A stretch of 43,447 nt of DNA from an uncultured Prevotella sp. GTDB lineage: Bacteria > Bacteroidota > Bacteroidia > Bacteroidales > Bacteroidaceae. A program made the translations under genes and the position numbers. The stretch spans positions 1-43,447 of the forward strand of contig ONBC01000022.1 of NCBI GenBank assembly GCA_900315955.1, written 5' to 3'. Below are positions 15,521-23,639 of the stretch, piece by piece. Under the pieces are notes generated by a model. The model searched no databases. It had not been told where the DNA came from and saw only the letters and a list, made by a program, of their open reading frames with translations. Position 1 is the stretch's first letter, and every line of letters begins with the position of its first letter.

Positions 15521-18500
15521 ATGAGACACTTAAAATATATCATTTCTCTTTTCATAGCGCTTGGTACCTTGGTGGCACCTACTTCTGCCCAAGACTTGTG
15601 GTTGGAAGCTGAATCGTTTGCCGATCATGGGGGATGGAGCGTAGACCAGCAGTTTATGGACGAAATGGGATCACCCTATCTGTTAGCACACGGATGGGGC
15701 GTTCCCGTTAAGGATGCCGCGACAAAGATTGTCATTCCTCAAAATGGAACGTATCATGTTTTTGTCAGGACAAGCAACTGGACCTCAGCCTGGTCAGATA
15801 AACGAGGCCCAGGACGTTTTAGCATTCTCATCAATGGACAGACGGTAGGCGGCGTGCTTGGGGATAGAGGAGGATTATGGCATTGGCAGAAAGCCGGTAA
15901 GATCCAACTCACAGCCGGAACGAACACCCTTTCTCTTCATGATCTCACGGGGTTTGATGGCCGTTGTGATGCTGTGCTGATCACCCGTCACCTTGATCCA
16001 CGCCTGATACCGTCTGATTCGCTTGAACTTCTCCGAAACTCCCTATCTAATAGGGCATACAGAAATGAGCATGTTGACTTTTGTGTCATAGGAGGAGGCA
16101 TAGCCGGTATGTGCGCGGCAATGAGCGCGGCAAGACTTGGCTGTCGCGTTGCTCTCATTCATGACAGGCCTGTACTCGGAGGACCTAATAGCTCAGAAAT
16201 ACAAATAGCTATAGGAGGGAAAATAGAACTTGGCCCAAACGCTGGACTTGGCCGCATGCTCAGGGAGTTTACTAAAACTCATCCGGGGAATGCGCAAATC
16301 GTGTCCAAAGACGAAGACCAACTTAAAGACTCCTTTATAACATCTGAACCCAACATCACATTTTTGAAGGAGTACCATGCCACGAGGGTTGTCATGGATG
16401 GAAATAAGATAAGCAGCGTGTTCGCTGAAAACATCATCACAGGTGACACGATTTGTATCACTGCCCATACTTTTGCTGATTGTACGGGTGACGGAACGAT
16501 TGGCTTTTTGGCAGGTGCTGATTACAGAATAGGTCGGGAAAGTCGCTCAGAGTATGAGGAAAGTTTAGCGCCGGTCAGAGCCGACAGTCTAACCCTCGGA
16601 TCCACTGTCAAATGGTCATCCAAGGAGAATGAACAGCCACAATCTTTTCCAAAATTCGAGTATGGCATGCCTTTCACGGACAGCAATTGCCAAAAAGTTA
16701 CCCAAGGAGCATGGAACTGGGAGTTTGGAATGGGGATGGACCAAGTGAAAGAGGCTGAGAAGATACGTGATTATGCCTTGCTTACCATCTATTCTAACTG
16801 GAGCTGGCTGAAGAACGGAAGCCGCTGGCGGAGAGACTACAGCAAGCGTTCTCTTTCGTGGGTAGGATATATTCTTGGAAAACGGGAGTCAAGGCGGCTA
16901 TTAGGCGATTATGTCTTGTCACAGCAAGACATTGACAAGAACGTGAAACATGAGGACGCTACCTGTGAGACCACTTGGTCGATGGATCTACATCTCCCCG
17001 ATTCTGTCAATACTCAACAGTTTCCTACTGGCCCGTTCCTTGCCAAAGCAGTGCACCGGGCGGTTTATCCTTATGCTATTCCATATCGCTGCCTTTACTC
17101 CCGCAATATCAACAACCTGTTTATGGCAGGTCGAGATATCAGTGCCACACATGTCGCTTTCTCTTCAACACGTGTGATGTGTACCACAGCTATGATGGGG
17201 GAGACTGTAGGTATGGCAGCATGGTTAAGCAGCAAATATTCTGTTTATCCGCGTGACATCTATCGATTGCACATGTCTGAACTTAAGGTTTTGATGCAAA
17301 AAGGAATAGGGCGTACAGATGACTTGCCGTCCATGAAATATGAATTCTATTCCAGTCTGGATAAGCCACGGTTGGAAACGGATGGCACAGTACTGGCAAA
17401 AGACAGTGTGGGTAATCCTGTCGCCGTTGTTGGTGCCTATAATATTTGGCAGCAGATGAACTACAACCGGAAATATGGCTTCGGAGGCTTTCCTCGTGGA
17501 AAAGGCAAGCTACCCTATTATAGTCTTTTTCGTGGAGTGTTGGAGGCCGACATGCTGTCTGTCAGGGGAGGGCACGGACGTTGGAATGGTTCTGAGACAG
17601 GGAATTTCAAGCAAGGCAGTCATGTTTTCGAAGGATGGAACCAGAAAGAGGACGCACGACTTACCATGGGCATAGGCACTGTCTATAAAGACATCGGATG
17701 GCTGCAGGTCTTCCATCCTGCTGAAAAAGGGGACGATAAAAAATACTATGGCATCACGAAGATAGGATCGGACATGGATGACCAAGGAGTCGATTTCCTT
17801 CCTTCTGTAGCTCTTTCAAAATCGCCCTTCGCTGTACCTGTGATGAGAGAAGCCCCAAGAACGCAGGAGAAAGATATCGAAGTCCTTAAGAATAACAGAC
17901 AGATAGACAGTACATCTATCAATGCAGACGCACAAGGTATCATCGGATCGCTCTATTATGATGCTAACGACAACGTGCTGAAAGTGCTTACGCCAACAGG
18001 CTGGCGCTCTGTAGCCTTCGAGAAAAAATTCAGCGTTCTTCTGTCCGATAAGTTATCTGACCAGGGAGAGAGTCTTGATGGCATAAGCCTAAGCTCCGGC
18101 ACCACAGGGACTGAGAAAGCTGTGTATGGACACAATTTGGTGACGACCGTAAATGCCGATAAAGGCAACAGACCGCGGTCTATAGCTGTCCGCATTGGCG
18201 GAACACCCATTGACTGCGACTATGATGCCTCAACGGGGAAACTTATTGTTCAAGGAGAAAACATAAACGGTGACGTATATATCTACCGTGGAGTGGATAT
18301 TAAACTCAATGGGAAAGAGGAGAACCCAGGCTCAGCGCTGTCTCCGGGAAACAGACTTGCCATCTGGTCTGATTATTTCGGGAAAGGGAGAGGATGCTAT
18401 CACAGAGAAGCAGTCATCAGACTGAAGGTACTGCTTGGCGGGCACATCTCCGGGCCAAAGGTTTATAAAGGCCATAACAAAAAAATATTGTTGAAGCAAG

Positions 18501-18604
18501 ATGCAGACTATTCCCTTAGCAAAGAATATATTAACGATGGCGAATTATATACCTTTATTATTTACCCACAAAACATGACTGACGAAATTGACATAGAGAT
18601 GTAA
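15521..18604 (+). CDS. Secreted FAD-dependent oxidoreductase with N-terminal carbohydrate-binding-like domain
   Basis: The 1027-residue protein has a signal peptide (1-24), a beta-sandwich domain resembling golvesin/xly-type CBM-like modules (about 25-155, WLEAESF, GTYHVFVRTSNWT, GTNTLSLHDL), and a PF12831-type FAD_oxidored domain (about 185-590) with the dinucleotide-binding motif GGGIAGMCAA at 191-200. The 400-residue C-terminal part is unassigned. Such enzymes are frequent in Bacteroidetes polysaccharide loci but their reaction is poorly known; oxidation of a sugar or uronic moiety is a guess. It is divergent from the FecR operon with 158 bp between them, so it may belong to the same regulon. 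It could equally be a neighbour with independent control. Confidence 0.85.
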   Translation: MRHLKYIISLFIALGTLVAPTSAQDLWLEAESFADHGGWSVDQQFMDEMGSPYLLAHGWGVPVKDAATKIVIPQNGTYHVFVRTSNWTSAWSDKRGPGRFSILINGQTVGGVLGDRGGLWHWQKAGKIQLTAGTNTLSLHDLTGFDGRCDAVLITRHLDPRLIPSDSLELLRNSLSNRAYRNEHVDFCVIGGGIAGMCAAMSAARLGCRVALIHDRPVLGGPNSSEIQIAIGGKIELGPNAGLGRMLREFTKTHPGNAQIVSKDEDQLKDSFITSEPNITFLKEYHATRVVMDGNKISSVFAENIITGDTICITAHTFADCTGDGTIGFLAGADYRIGRESRSEYEESLAPVRADSLTLGSTVKWSSKENEQPQSFPKFEYGMPFTDSNCQKVTQGAWNWEFGMGMDQVKEAEKIRDYALLTIYSNWSWLKNGSRWRRDYSKRSLSWVGYILGKRESRRLLGDYVLSQQDIDKNVKHEDATCETTWSMDLHLPDSVNTQQFPTGPFLAKAVHRAVYPYAIPYRCLYSRNINNLFMAGRDISATHVAFSSTRVMCTTAMMGETVGMAAWLSSKYSVYPRDIYRLHMSELKVLMQKGIGRTDDLPSMKYEFYSSLDKPRLETDGTVLAKDSVGNPVAVVGAYNIWQQMNYNRKYGFGGFPRGKGKLPYYSLFRGVLEADMLSVRGGHGRWNGSETGNFKQGSHVFEGWNQKEDARLTMGIGTVYKDIGWLQVFHPAEKGDDKKYYGITKIGSDMDDQGVDFLPSVALSKSPFAVPVMREAPRTQEKDIEVLKNNRQIDSTSINADAQGIIGSLYYDANDNVLKVLTPTGWRSVAFEKKFSVLLSDKLSDQGESLDGISLSSGTTGTEKAVYGHNLVTTVNADKGNRPRSIAVRIGGTPIDCDYDASTGKLIVQGENINGDVYIYRGVDIKLNGKEENPGSALSPGNRLAIWSDYFGKGRGCYHREAVIRLKVLLGGHISGPKVYKGHNKKILLKQDADYSLSKEYINDGELYTFIIYPQNMTDEIDIEM

Positions 18605-18656
18605 TTCAAAGCTAACCGTAAAGCTTATCCTGTTTTTGTCATAAGGACACCCTTCC

Positions 18657-18673
18657 CACAAGAAGGTCTTGTG
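18657..18673 (+). terminator. Short hairpin downstream of the FAD oxidoreductase
   Basis: CACAAGA-AGG-TCTTGTG is a perfect 7-bp hairpin 53 bp after the stop codon. There is no clear U-tract after it, so its role as a terminator is uncertain. Confidence 0.3.
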
Positions 18674-18709
18674 TGTGCCCAAGATGCTTATTTCCGTGCT
18701 GAAAACTAA

Positions 18710-18920
18710 TTTTTCTTTACAAGAAAGCAAAAAGTCAGGACAACGGGAATGGTGCAAAAAAGAACGTAAATGGGAGGTACGAAAAGCTAAAAACAGGTTT
18801 GTCGGGTAAGGAAAAGAGATGGGGAACCGACCTTTCTACGGTTATGCCACCGACCTTACCACCCGTTAGGCACATTACCTGACCGCAGTAAGGTCAGTCA
18901 TTTGGAACGGCTACAAGGGC
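18710..18920 (+). repeat. Intergenic repeat family, copy B
   Basis: It has the same order of blocks as copies A and C: AAAAAGTCAGGACAA, then GGAATGGTGCAAAA, GGAAAAGAGATGG, and CGACCTTTCTACGGTTATG. The match to copy A is close over about 200 bp. The ACGGTTA cluster is more degraded here. It lies in the 497-bp gap between the convergent FAD oxidoreductase and glycan-binding protein genes. Confidence 0.75.
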
Positions 18921-18998
18921 AGCGTTCTGCTGTTGGGCAGAAGCATCGCCGCATCCGTATGCGATTGGCATATACCGGACAAAAGCAATATCAACTTC

Positions 18999-19066
18999 AA
19001 TTCCCATTCTTTTCCATGAATTGATCATTCATATTATTGTCAATCCATAGAAAAAGGATGGGAATT
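18999..19066. repeat. 17-bp imperfect inverted repeat between convergent genes
   Basis: The arms at 18999-19015 (AATTCCCATTCTTTTCC) and 19050-19066 (GAAAAAGGATGGGAATT) pair with few mismatches. It sits 35 bp beyond the stop of the glycan-binding protein gene, so it may be a transcript-end hairpin for either strand. Confidence 0.4.
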
Positions 19067-19101
19067 CATATAGAGAAGAAAGTAGGCAGGGGACTGTCGG
19101 C

Positions 19102-20490
19102 TTATTTCTTCACCGCTGAGAGCACCGCATTTGCTACGCCTTTCGTGAGGTCAAGCGTGAGCACCCAAGTATCGCCAGGGTTGAGCGTTACCGTGCTCGG
19201 CACATAGACGTTGCCATCGTCGTGCCCATCAGCACCCGTACCTATCTTGAACACATCGCTCGTAGAGGTGATGCGGTGATCGCCACCCGAGCCCTTGAAC
19301 TCCGTGCCCCAGCCTGCCTGACCGAAGAATTTGAAGTTGATCGTCGTCGGGTCGTGGTAGAGTTGTTTGTCTACCGTCATCGTCACCTGATACACTTTGT
19401 TCTTCACCTGAGCCATGCAAACATCATACTCGACACCTGTCCACCAGTTGACATTGTTCTGGAAGAATGGCATGAACAACGGCTTGTTGAAGGAAGAAGC
19501 TCCGATGATCCATACAGCACCCGTGCCATCGTCGTTGAGCGAGGCAGGATTGGCACCGTTCATGGCCCAGATACGGAAGCACTTGTAGTCGTAGTTTGCC
19601 GCAATGGTGTAAGTACCCGTAACAGCATTGAAGGTGAACGAGCCGTCGGCGTTCTTTGTGAAGAAGTCGGGATCATAGTACCAGTCGGCTCCGTCGACAG
19701 CGCTGTCCGTGAACTTATACTTCATGCCCTGGATGAGACCGCCGAAATAATAGAGATTGTTCTTGTCGATTGTTATCTCTGTAGGCGGTGCATTCGGATC
19801 AAGCACCGGTTTGTACTCATACGTGAGGGTGTTGAAGGTCACCTTGAACTTGCCGATCGTTGTGCTGACAAACGACAGCGGCGTAGTCACCCCTTGTGTG
19901 CAGCCATCTGTCCCTTCGCCAAAGGTTACCTCGTTGCCGCTCGTGCCCTGTGCCGGTGCGGAGAAGTAACCGGAGACCAGATTGGAAGCCGACTCCACCG
20001 TGGTGGAGAAGAGATAAGGATCGGAGGCATCGGGTGTCATCTTATACGTCTTGTCACCGGATACAAAATTGATGTAATCATACTTCGGTCTGGACACAGA
20101 GACATCAATATCCTGCTCCGAGGTAGTGAAGTGAATGTTCTGCAGCACGAGCTTCAGCTTTGCGTTTCCATCAGGAATATTCTTGAGGAAAGGCACATAG
20201 ATCTTCCCCGTATAGTCGCCTTCCTTCTTCGTTCGAATCGTAGTCTGCCCCACGACCTCGTCGTCGAAGTAGAGGTAGGCTTTCAGCGTGGACAACGCTA
20301 CCCCACCCTCATCCTTGCAGTTGACGGTGAAGGTGAGACTGTCGCCAAAGAGCGCGGAGGCCGGCACGTTCTGGGAAGTGATCACGGGGTTGCCGTCGCC
20401 GCGCGGTAACGGATCATCGTCGCTGTTATCGCATGCGGAGAGGCCAAGGACAGCCACCAGCGCCATGCAGAATATCTTGAATGTTTTCAT
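19102..20490 (-). CDS. Surface glycan-binding lipoprotein (SusE/SusF-position, DUF5121/5125-like)
   Basis: The 462-residue protein has a lipoprotein signal with Cys20 (LSAC) followed by DNSDDD, an acidic stretch typical of Bacteroidetes surface-export signals. The rest is beta-rich: an Ig-like N-terminal region (about 35-130), then domains with repeated aromatic residues (ADWYYDPDFF, FFQNNVNWWTG, FKFFGQAGWGTEFKG). It occupies the SGBP position after SusC-SusD-GH30 and is likely to bind the polysaccharide at the cell surface and present it to GH30. The DUF assignment is from memory of similar loci and is not certain. The gene begins 41 bp after the GH30 stop. Confidence 0.75.
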   Translation of the reverse strand: MKTFKIFCMALVAVLGLSACDNSDDDPLPRGDGNPVITSQNVPASALFGDSLTFTVNCKDEGGVALSTLKAYLYFDDEVVGQTTIRTKKEGDYTGKIYVPFLKNIPDGNAKLKLVLQNIHFTTSEQDIDVSVSRPKYDYINFVSGDKTYKMTPDASDPYLFSTTVESASNLVSGYFSAPAQGTSGNEVTFGEGTDGCTQGVTTPLSFVSTTIGKFKVTFNTLTYEYKPVLDPNAPPTEITIDKNNLYYFGGLIQGMKYKFTDSAVDGADWYYDPDFFTKNADGSFTFNAVTGTYTIAANYDYKCFRIWAMNGANPASLNDDGTGAVWIIGASSFNKPLFMPFFQNNVNWWTGVEYDVCMAQVKNKVYQVTMTVDKQLYHDPTTINFKFFGQAGWGTEFKGSGGDHRITSTSDVFKIGTGADGHDDGNVYVPSTVTLNPGDTWVLTLDLTKGVANAVLSAVKK

Positions 20491-20531
20491 AATTAATCAA
20501 TATTATTTGTCGATTCTTTGTTATCGATAGT

Positions 20532-22079
20532 TCATTGTTTCTTCCATTTACACGACACCAGGCCCGATGCCGGAACCGTCACCTTGAAGTGGCGGCTGCC
20601 GTCGCTGACGGTCATCGTCTGAGCTTCTGCGCCCTCGTTGAGCAGCAGCAGGCCATAGGTGCCGTCGGGGTTGAGAAACTCGGCATGGGTGATACCCGTG
20701 AGCTTCGGATCGCGGCTCGTACCGATGCGCTGCGCCCCGGTCTCCACAGCTTCAGAAGCATGCGTGATGATGTAATAATGTGAGTTCTTGGAGATCGTCT
20801 TGTAGCCGTTGCTGATGTCCACAGCGCCGTAGCAGGTCTGACACCCACCGTCGAGGTTAGGTCCGAGCTTGTCGTCGAGCATGAGGTTCCACACGAGCAC
20901 CGCCTTACAATGGCGGTTCACGGTACCGAGGAGCACGTTCTTCATGTCGGCAACAAGTCGCTTGGAGAGGTTGCGGCCGTCGTTCCACGTACCGATGGAG
21001 GTCTCCGAGAAGATAAGCTCCTTCGTGGGAGCCTGCTGATGAATGTCGTCGAGCTCGGTGTTGCTGCCTCCGTAATCGTGGTAAGCAGCGCCGACGACCA
21101 GTTCTGAACCCGCAAAACTACTGCCGAGCGCATTGTAGACCTTGACAGGATAATCCTGCTGGTCGCTGAGGTTGTCGTAGTTGTAGTTGTGGTCGAAGAC
21201 ATAGATCTTCGTCTTCAGATTGTTCTTCTCGAAGTCGGCAGCCAATGCCTTGACGAAAGGAGCCTCCTCTTCCCAGGGCATATAGAGCGAAGCGCAGTTG
21301 CCTTTGTTGAGCGGCTCGTTCTGCGGTGTCACGGCATAGATGTCGATGTCCTCAGCCTTCATTGCCTGAACAAACTTCACGAAATAGTCGGCGTAGGTCG
21401 CGTAGTAGTCGGGGTTGAGATGACCGTCGGTCCACGCCATGTGAGGCTTTCCGGTCGTGAGGTCGTCCACCTTCATCCACTGCGGACAGGTCCACGGCGA
21501 CGCGATGATCTTGAGGTTCGGATTGATGGCGAGGATCTCCTTGATGACCGGAATGACGTAGTTTTTCTCATCACTCTGCAGCGCAAAGTTCTTGAGCAAA
21601 TCATCGTCGGGACCTTTCGAGTCGCAGAGCGTGTACTCTCTGCTCGAGAAGTCGTTGCATCCAAGGGAAATGCGGGCATAGCTCACACCGTATCCATCTT
21701 TCGTGCTGTAGGTCTTTTTGAGGAAAGCCTCACGGTCGGAGGCACTCATCTTCAGCAGGTTATAGCACGACGAATAGGTGAGTGCGAAGCCAAACCCGTC
21801 CATCGTCTGATAAGTCTTCGTCGCATCGAGCTGGAGCACGGTGGCAGCCATCGTAGACCCTTCCGTGATTTCCGCGGAGCCAGCGGCAAGGTCATAGGCT
21901 CCGGTGGCGTTCGAGGTGAGCAGGGGGGCAACGGCCTTGCCCGCGGAAGGAACATTCGGGTTGGTTCCGGGGTCAATGCAGGTTGTCTCCCCACCGGTCT
22001 CCGACGAACTGCCACAGGCCATGAACAACGCAGCCAACGCAGTTGCTAATATATCAACTATCATATACTTCTTAGTCAT
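20532..22079 (-). CDS. GH30 glycoside hydrolase lipoprotein, probable endo-beta-1,6-glucanase
   Basis: The 515-residue lipoprotein has a signal with Cys22 (LFMAC). The GH30 fold is shown by QTMDGFGFALTYSS (about 91), the acid/base Glu255 in TPQNEP, the nucleophile Glu359 in LIFSETSIGTW, and the C-terminal beta-domain. The family contains endo-beta-1,6-glucanases (subfamily 3), xylanases and glucosylceramidases. The sequence style and the SusC-SusD-GH30-SGBP gene order resemble the Bacteroides thetaiotaomicron beta-1,6-glucan locus, so beta-1,6-glucan such as that of fungal walls is the best guess. No GH3 beta-glucosidase lies nearby. It starts 13 bp after the SusD stop. Confidence 0.9.
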   Translation of the reverse strand: MTKKYMIVDILATALAALFMACGSSSETGGETTCIDPGTNPNVPSAGKAVAPLLTSNATGAYDLAAGSAEITEGSTMAATVLQLDATKTYQTMDGFGFALTYSSCYNLLKMSASDREAFLKKTYSTKDGYGVSYARISLGCNDFSSREYTLCDSKGPDDDLLKNFALQSDEKNYVIPVIKEILAINPNLKIIASPWTCPQWMKVDDLTTGKPHMAWTDGHLNPDYYATYADYFVKFVQAMKAEDIDIYAVTPQNEPLNKGNCASLYMPWEEEAPFVKALAADFEKNNLKTKIYVFDHNYNYDNLSDQQDYPVKVYNALGSSFAGSELVVGAAYHDYGGSNTELDDIHQQAPTKELIFSETSIGTWNDGRNLSKRLVADMKNVLLGTVNRHCKAVLVWNLMLDDKLGPNLDGGCQTCYGAVDISNGYKTISKNSHYYIITHASEAVETGAQRIGTSRDPKLTGITHAEFLNPDGTYGLLLLNEGAEAQTMTVSDGSRHFKVTVPASGLVSCKWKKQ

Positions 22080-22092
22080 TTCATTCAGCTGT

Positions 22093-23607
22093 TTAGTATC
22101 CCGGATTCTGCGTCAGGTTCTCATTCTCGTCGAGCGCAGTCTGCGGAATAGGCAGGAGATAAGAGTTGTTGTTGTAAGCCTTTGCCAGCGGCAGACGGCC
22201 GGAGTCGCGGCTGTTGAGATCGTTCATCACGCTCTCCACCTTCCCGTTGCGCACGAGGTCGAACCAGCGCTGTCCTTCGAGCGCCAGCTCCAGGCGACGC
22301 TCATTGAGCACGGCATCGACCATGGCATCCTTCGAACCCGTCTTCGAGGCATCGAGATCCTTGAGCTTGGCACGCTCACGAATCATGTTGACGAGCTTCG
22401 CGCTGTTCTGCAGGTCTCCCTTATAGGCATAGGCCTCAGCCTCAAGGAGGATGATGTCGGCAAGACGGAGGATGTACTCATTGTTGTAACCCGAGCGCAG
22501 CTTATACATGAACGGATAATGGTCTGCCGGATAATAGTTGGACCATCCGCAGGCATAATAGACGATCGTCTGGTCACGACGCACGTCATCACCCTCTTTG
22601 TCGAAGGCATTGATGAGGTCGCGCGACGGTGTAGCCCACTTAGCCCATGAGAACGACTGGTCATAATTCTCCAGACAACGGCCGAACATCCACGATTCCC
22701 AGTTGCCGGCACCTGAATACCAGTGCACTTCGAGGATACCTTCCGAGGTGTTGCGCTTCACGCAGTCCTTCTTTGTGTCATCCCATCCCCAGAGTGTGGC
22801 AAAGTCGGGCTCGAGCTGCAGTCCCGGCGTGGCACGCACCTTTTCGGCATAGCTGATGACCTTGTCATAGTCCTGCACGGCTTTCTCCGCATAGACCTTG
22901 CAGAGCAGCGCCTGCGCCACCGTCTTCGAGAGCAGGGTGCGGTCGGCATTGTCGAAGTCGGGAGCATATTGTTCGGCATCGGTCAAGTCGCTGATAATCT
23001 GCTTATAGCACTCTTCCGTCGAGGCTCTTGGCGGGAAGTAGGAAGGATATACCGAATCGATGTTCTCCGAGGTGATCGTTCTCGGAATGGATGTCACCAT
23101 AGGCAGCGATCCCCAGATGCGGGTCATGCGGAACATGTCGAGCGCGCGGAAGATCTCGCCCTCAGCTTTCCACTGCCGTCCCTCGGCCTCCGTCACCTTG
23201 CCTTCATTGATGAGCTGGTCCACGCCATTGATGAGCACGTTGGCCTTGGCGATATCCTCAAGATATCGGCTCCAATCACGCGCCATATCGGGGTTGCTGG
23301 CATCGATCGTGTTGGTCTCATAAGGCACCACCTCAGCTCCCACCGTGCCCACATAAGCATTGTCGGCGTGGCAGTCGCCAAGCAGCACATAGTCGAGATG
23401 CATGTGCTCCTGCCGGTTGCGCAGCAGTTCATAGATCGCCTTCCGCTGTGAGACAGCGGCGTCACGATCGGCGAGCACGGCTTTCGTGGTGTCGGTGAGC
23501 TTGCCTTCCGTAAGCTCCGACGGTGTGGAGATGGGGTCGTAGTCGAGCGAGCATCCGGCCAACGCCGTCAGGAAAGCAGCACACAAAAATATATATTTCG
23601 TTTTCAT
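22093..23607 (-). CDS. SusD-family outer-membrane glycan-binding lipoprotein
   Basis: The 504-residue lipoprotein has its signal ending LAGC (Cys19), the SusD core (RDWSRYLEDIAKANVLINGVD, GEIFRALDMFRMTRIWGSLP), RagB/SusD C-terminal features (LNERRLELALEGQRWFDLVRNG) and the final LTQNPGY. It is the lid partner of the SusC encoded 32 bp upstream, and the GH30 gene follows after 13 bp. The substrate is inferred from GH30 to be a beta-glucan. Confidence 0.95.
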   Translation of the reverse strand: MKTKYIFLCAAFLTALAGCSLDYDPISTPSELTEGKLTDTTKAVLADRDAAVSQRKAIYELLRNRQEHMHLDYVLLGDCHADNAYVGTVGAEVVPYETNTIDASNPDMARDWSRYLEDIAKANVLINGVDQLINEGKVTEAEGRQWKAEGEIFRALDMFRMTRIWGSLPMVTSIPRTITSENIDSVYPSYFPPRASTEECYKQIISDLTDAEQYAPDFDNADRTLLSKTVAQALLCKVYAEKAVQDYDKVISYAEKVRATPGLQLEPDFATLWGWDDTKKDCVKRNTSEGILEVHWYSGAGNWESWMFGRCLENYDQSFSWAKWATPSRDLINAFDKEGDDVRRDQTIVYYACGWSNYYPADHYPFMYKLRSGYNNEYILRLADIILLEAEAYAYKGDLQNSAKLVNMIRERAKLKDLDASKTGSKDAMVDAVLNERRLELALEGQRWFDLVRNGKVESVMNDLNSRDSGRLPLAKAYNNNSYLLPIPQTALDENENLTQNPGY

Positions 23608-23639
23608 AATTGTACGTTTAAGAAAGGATCCGTTAATAA

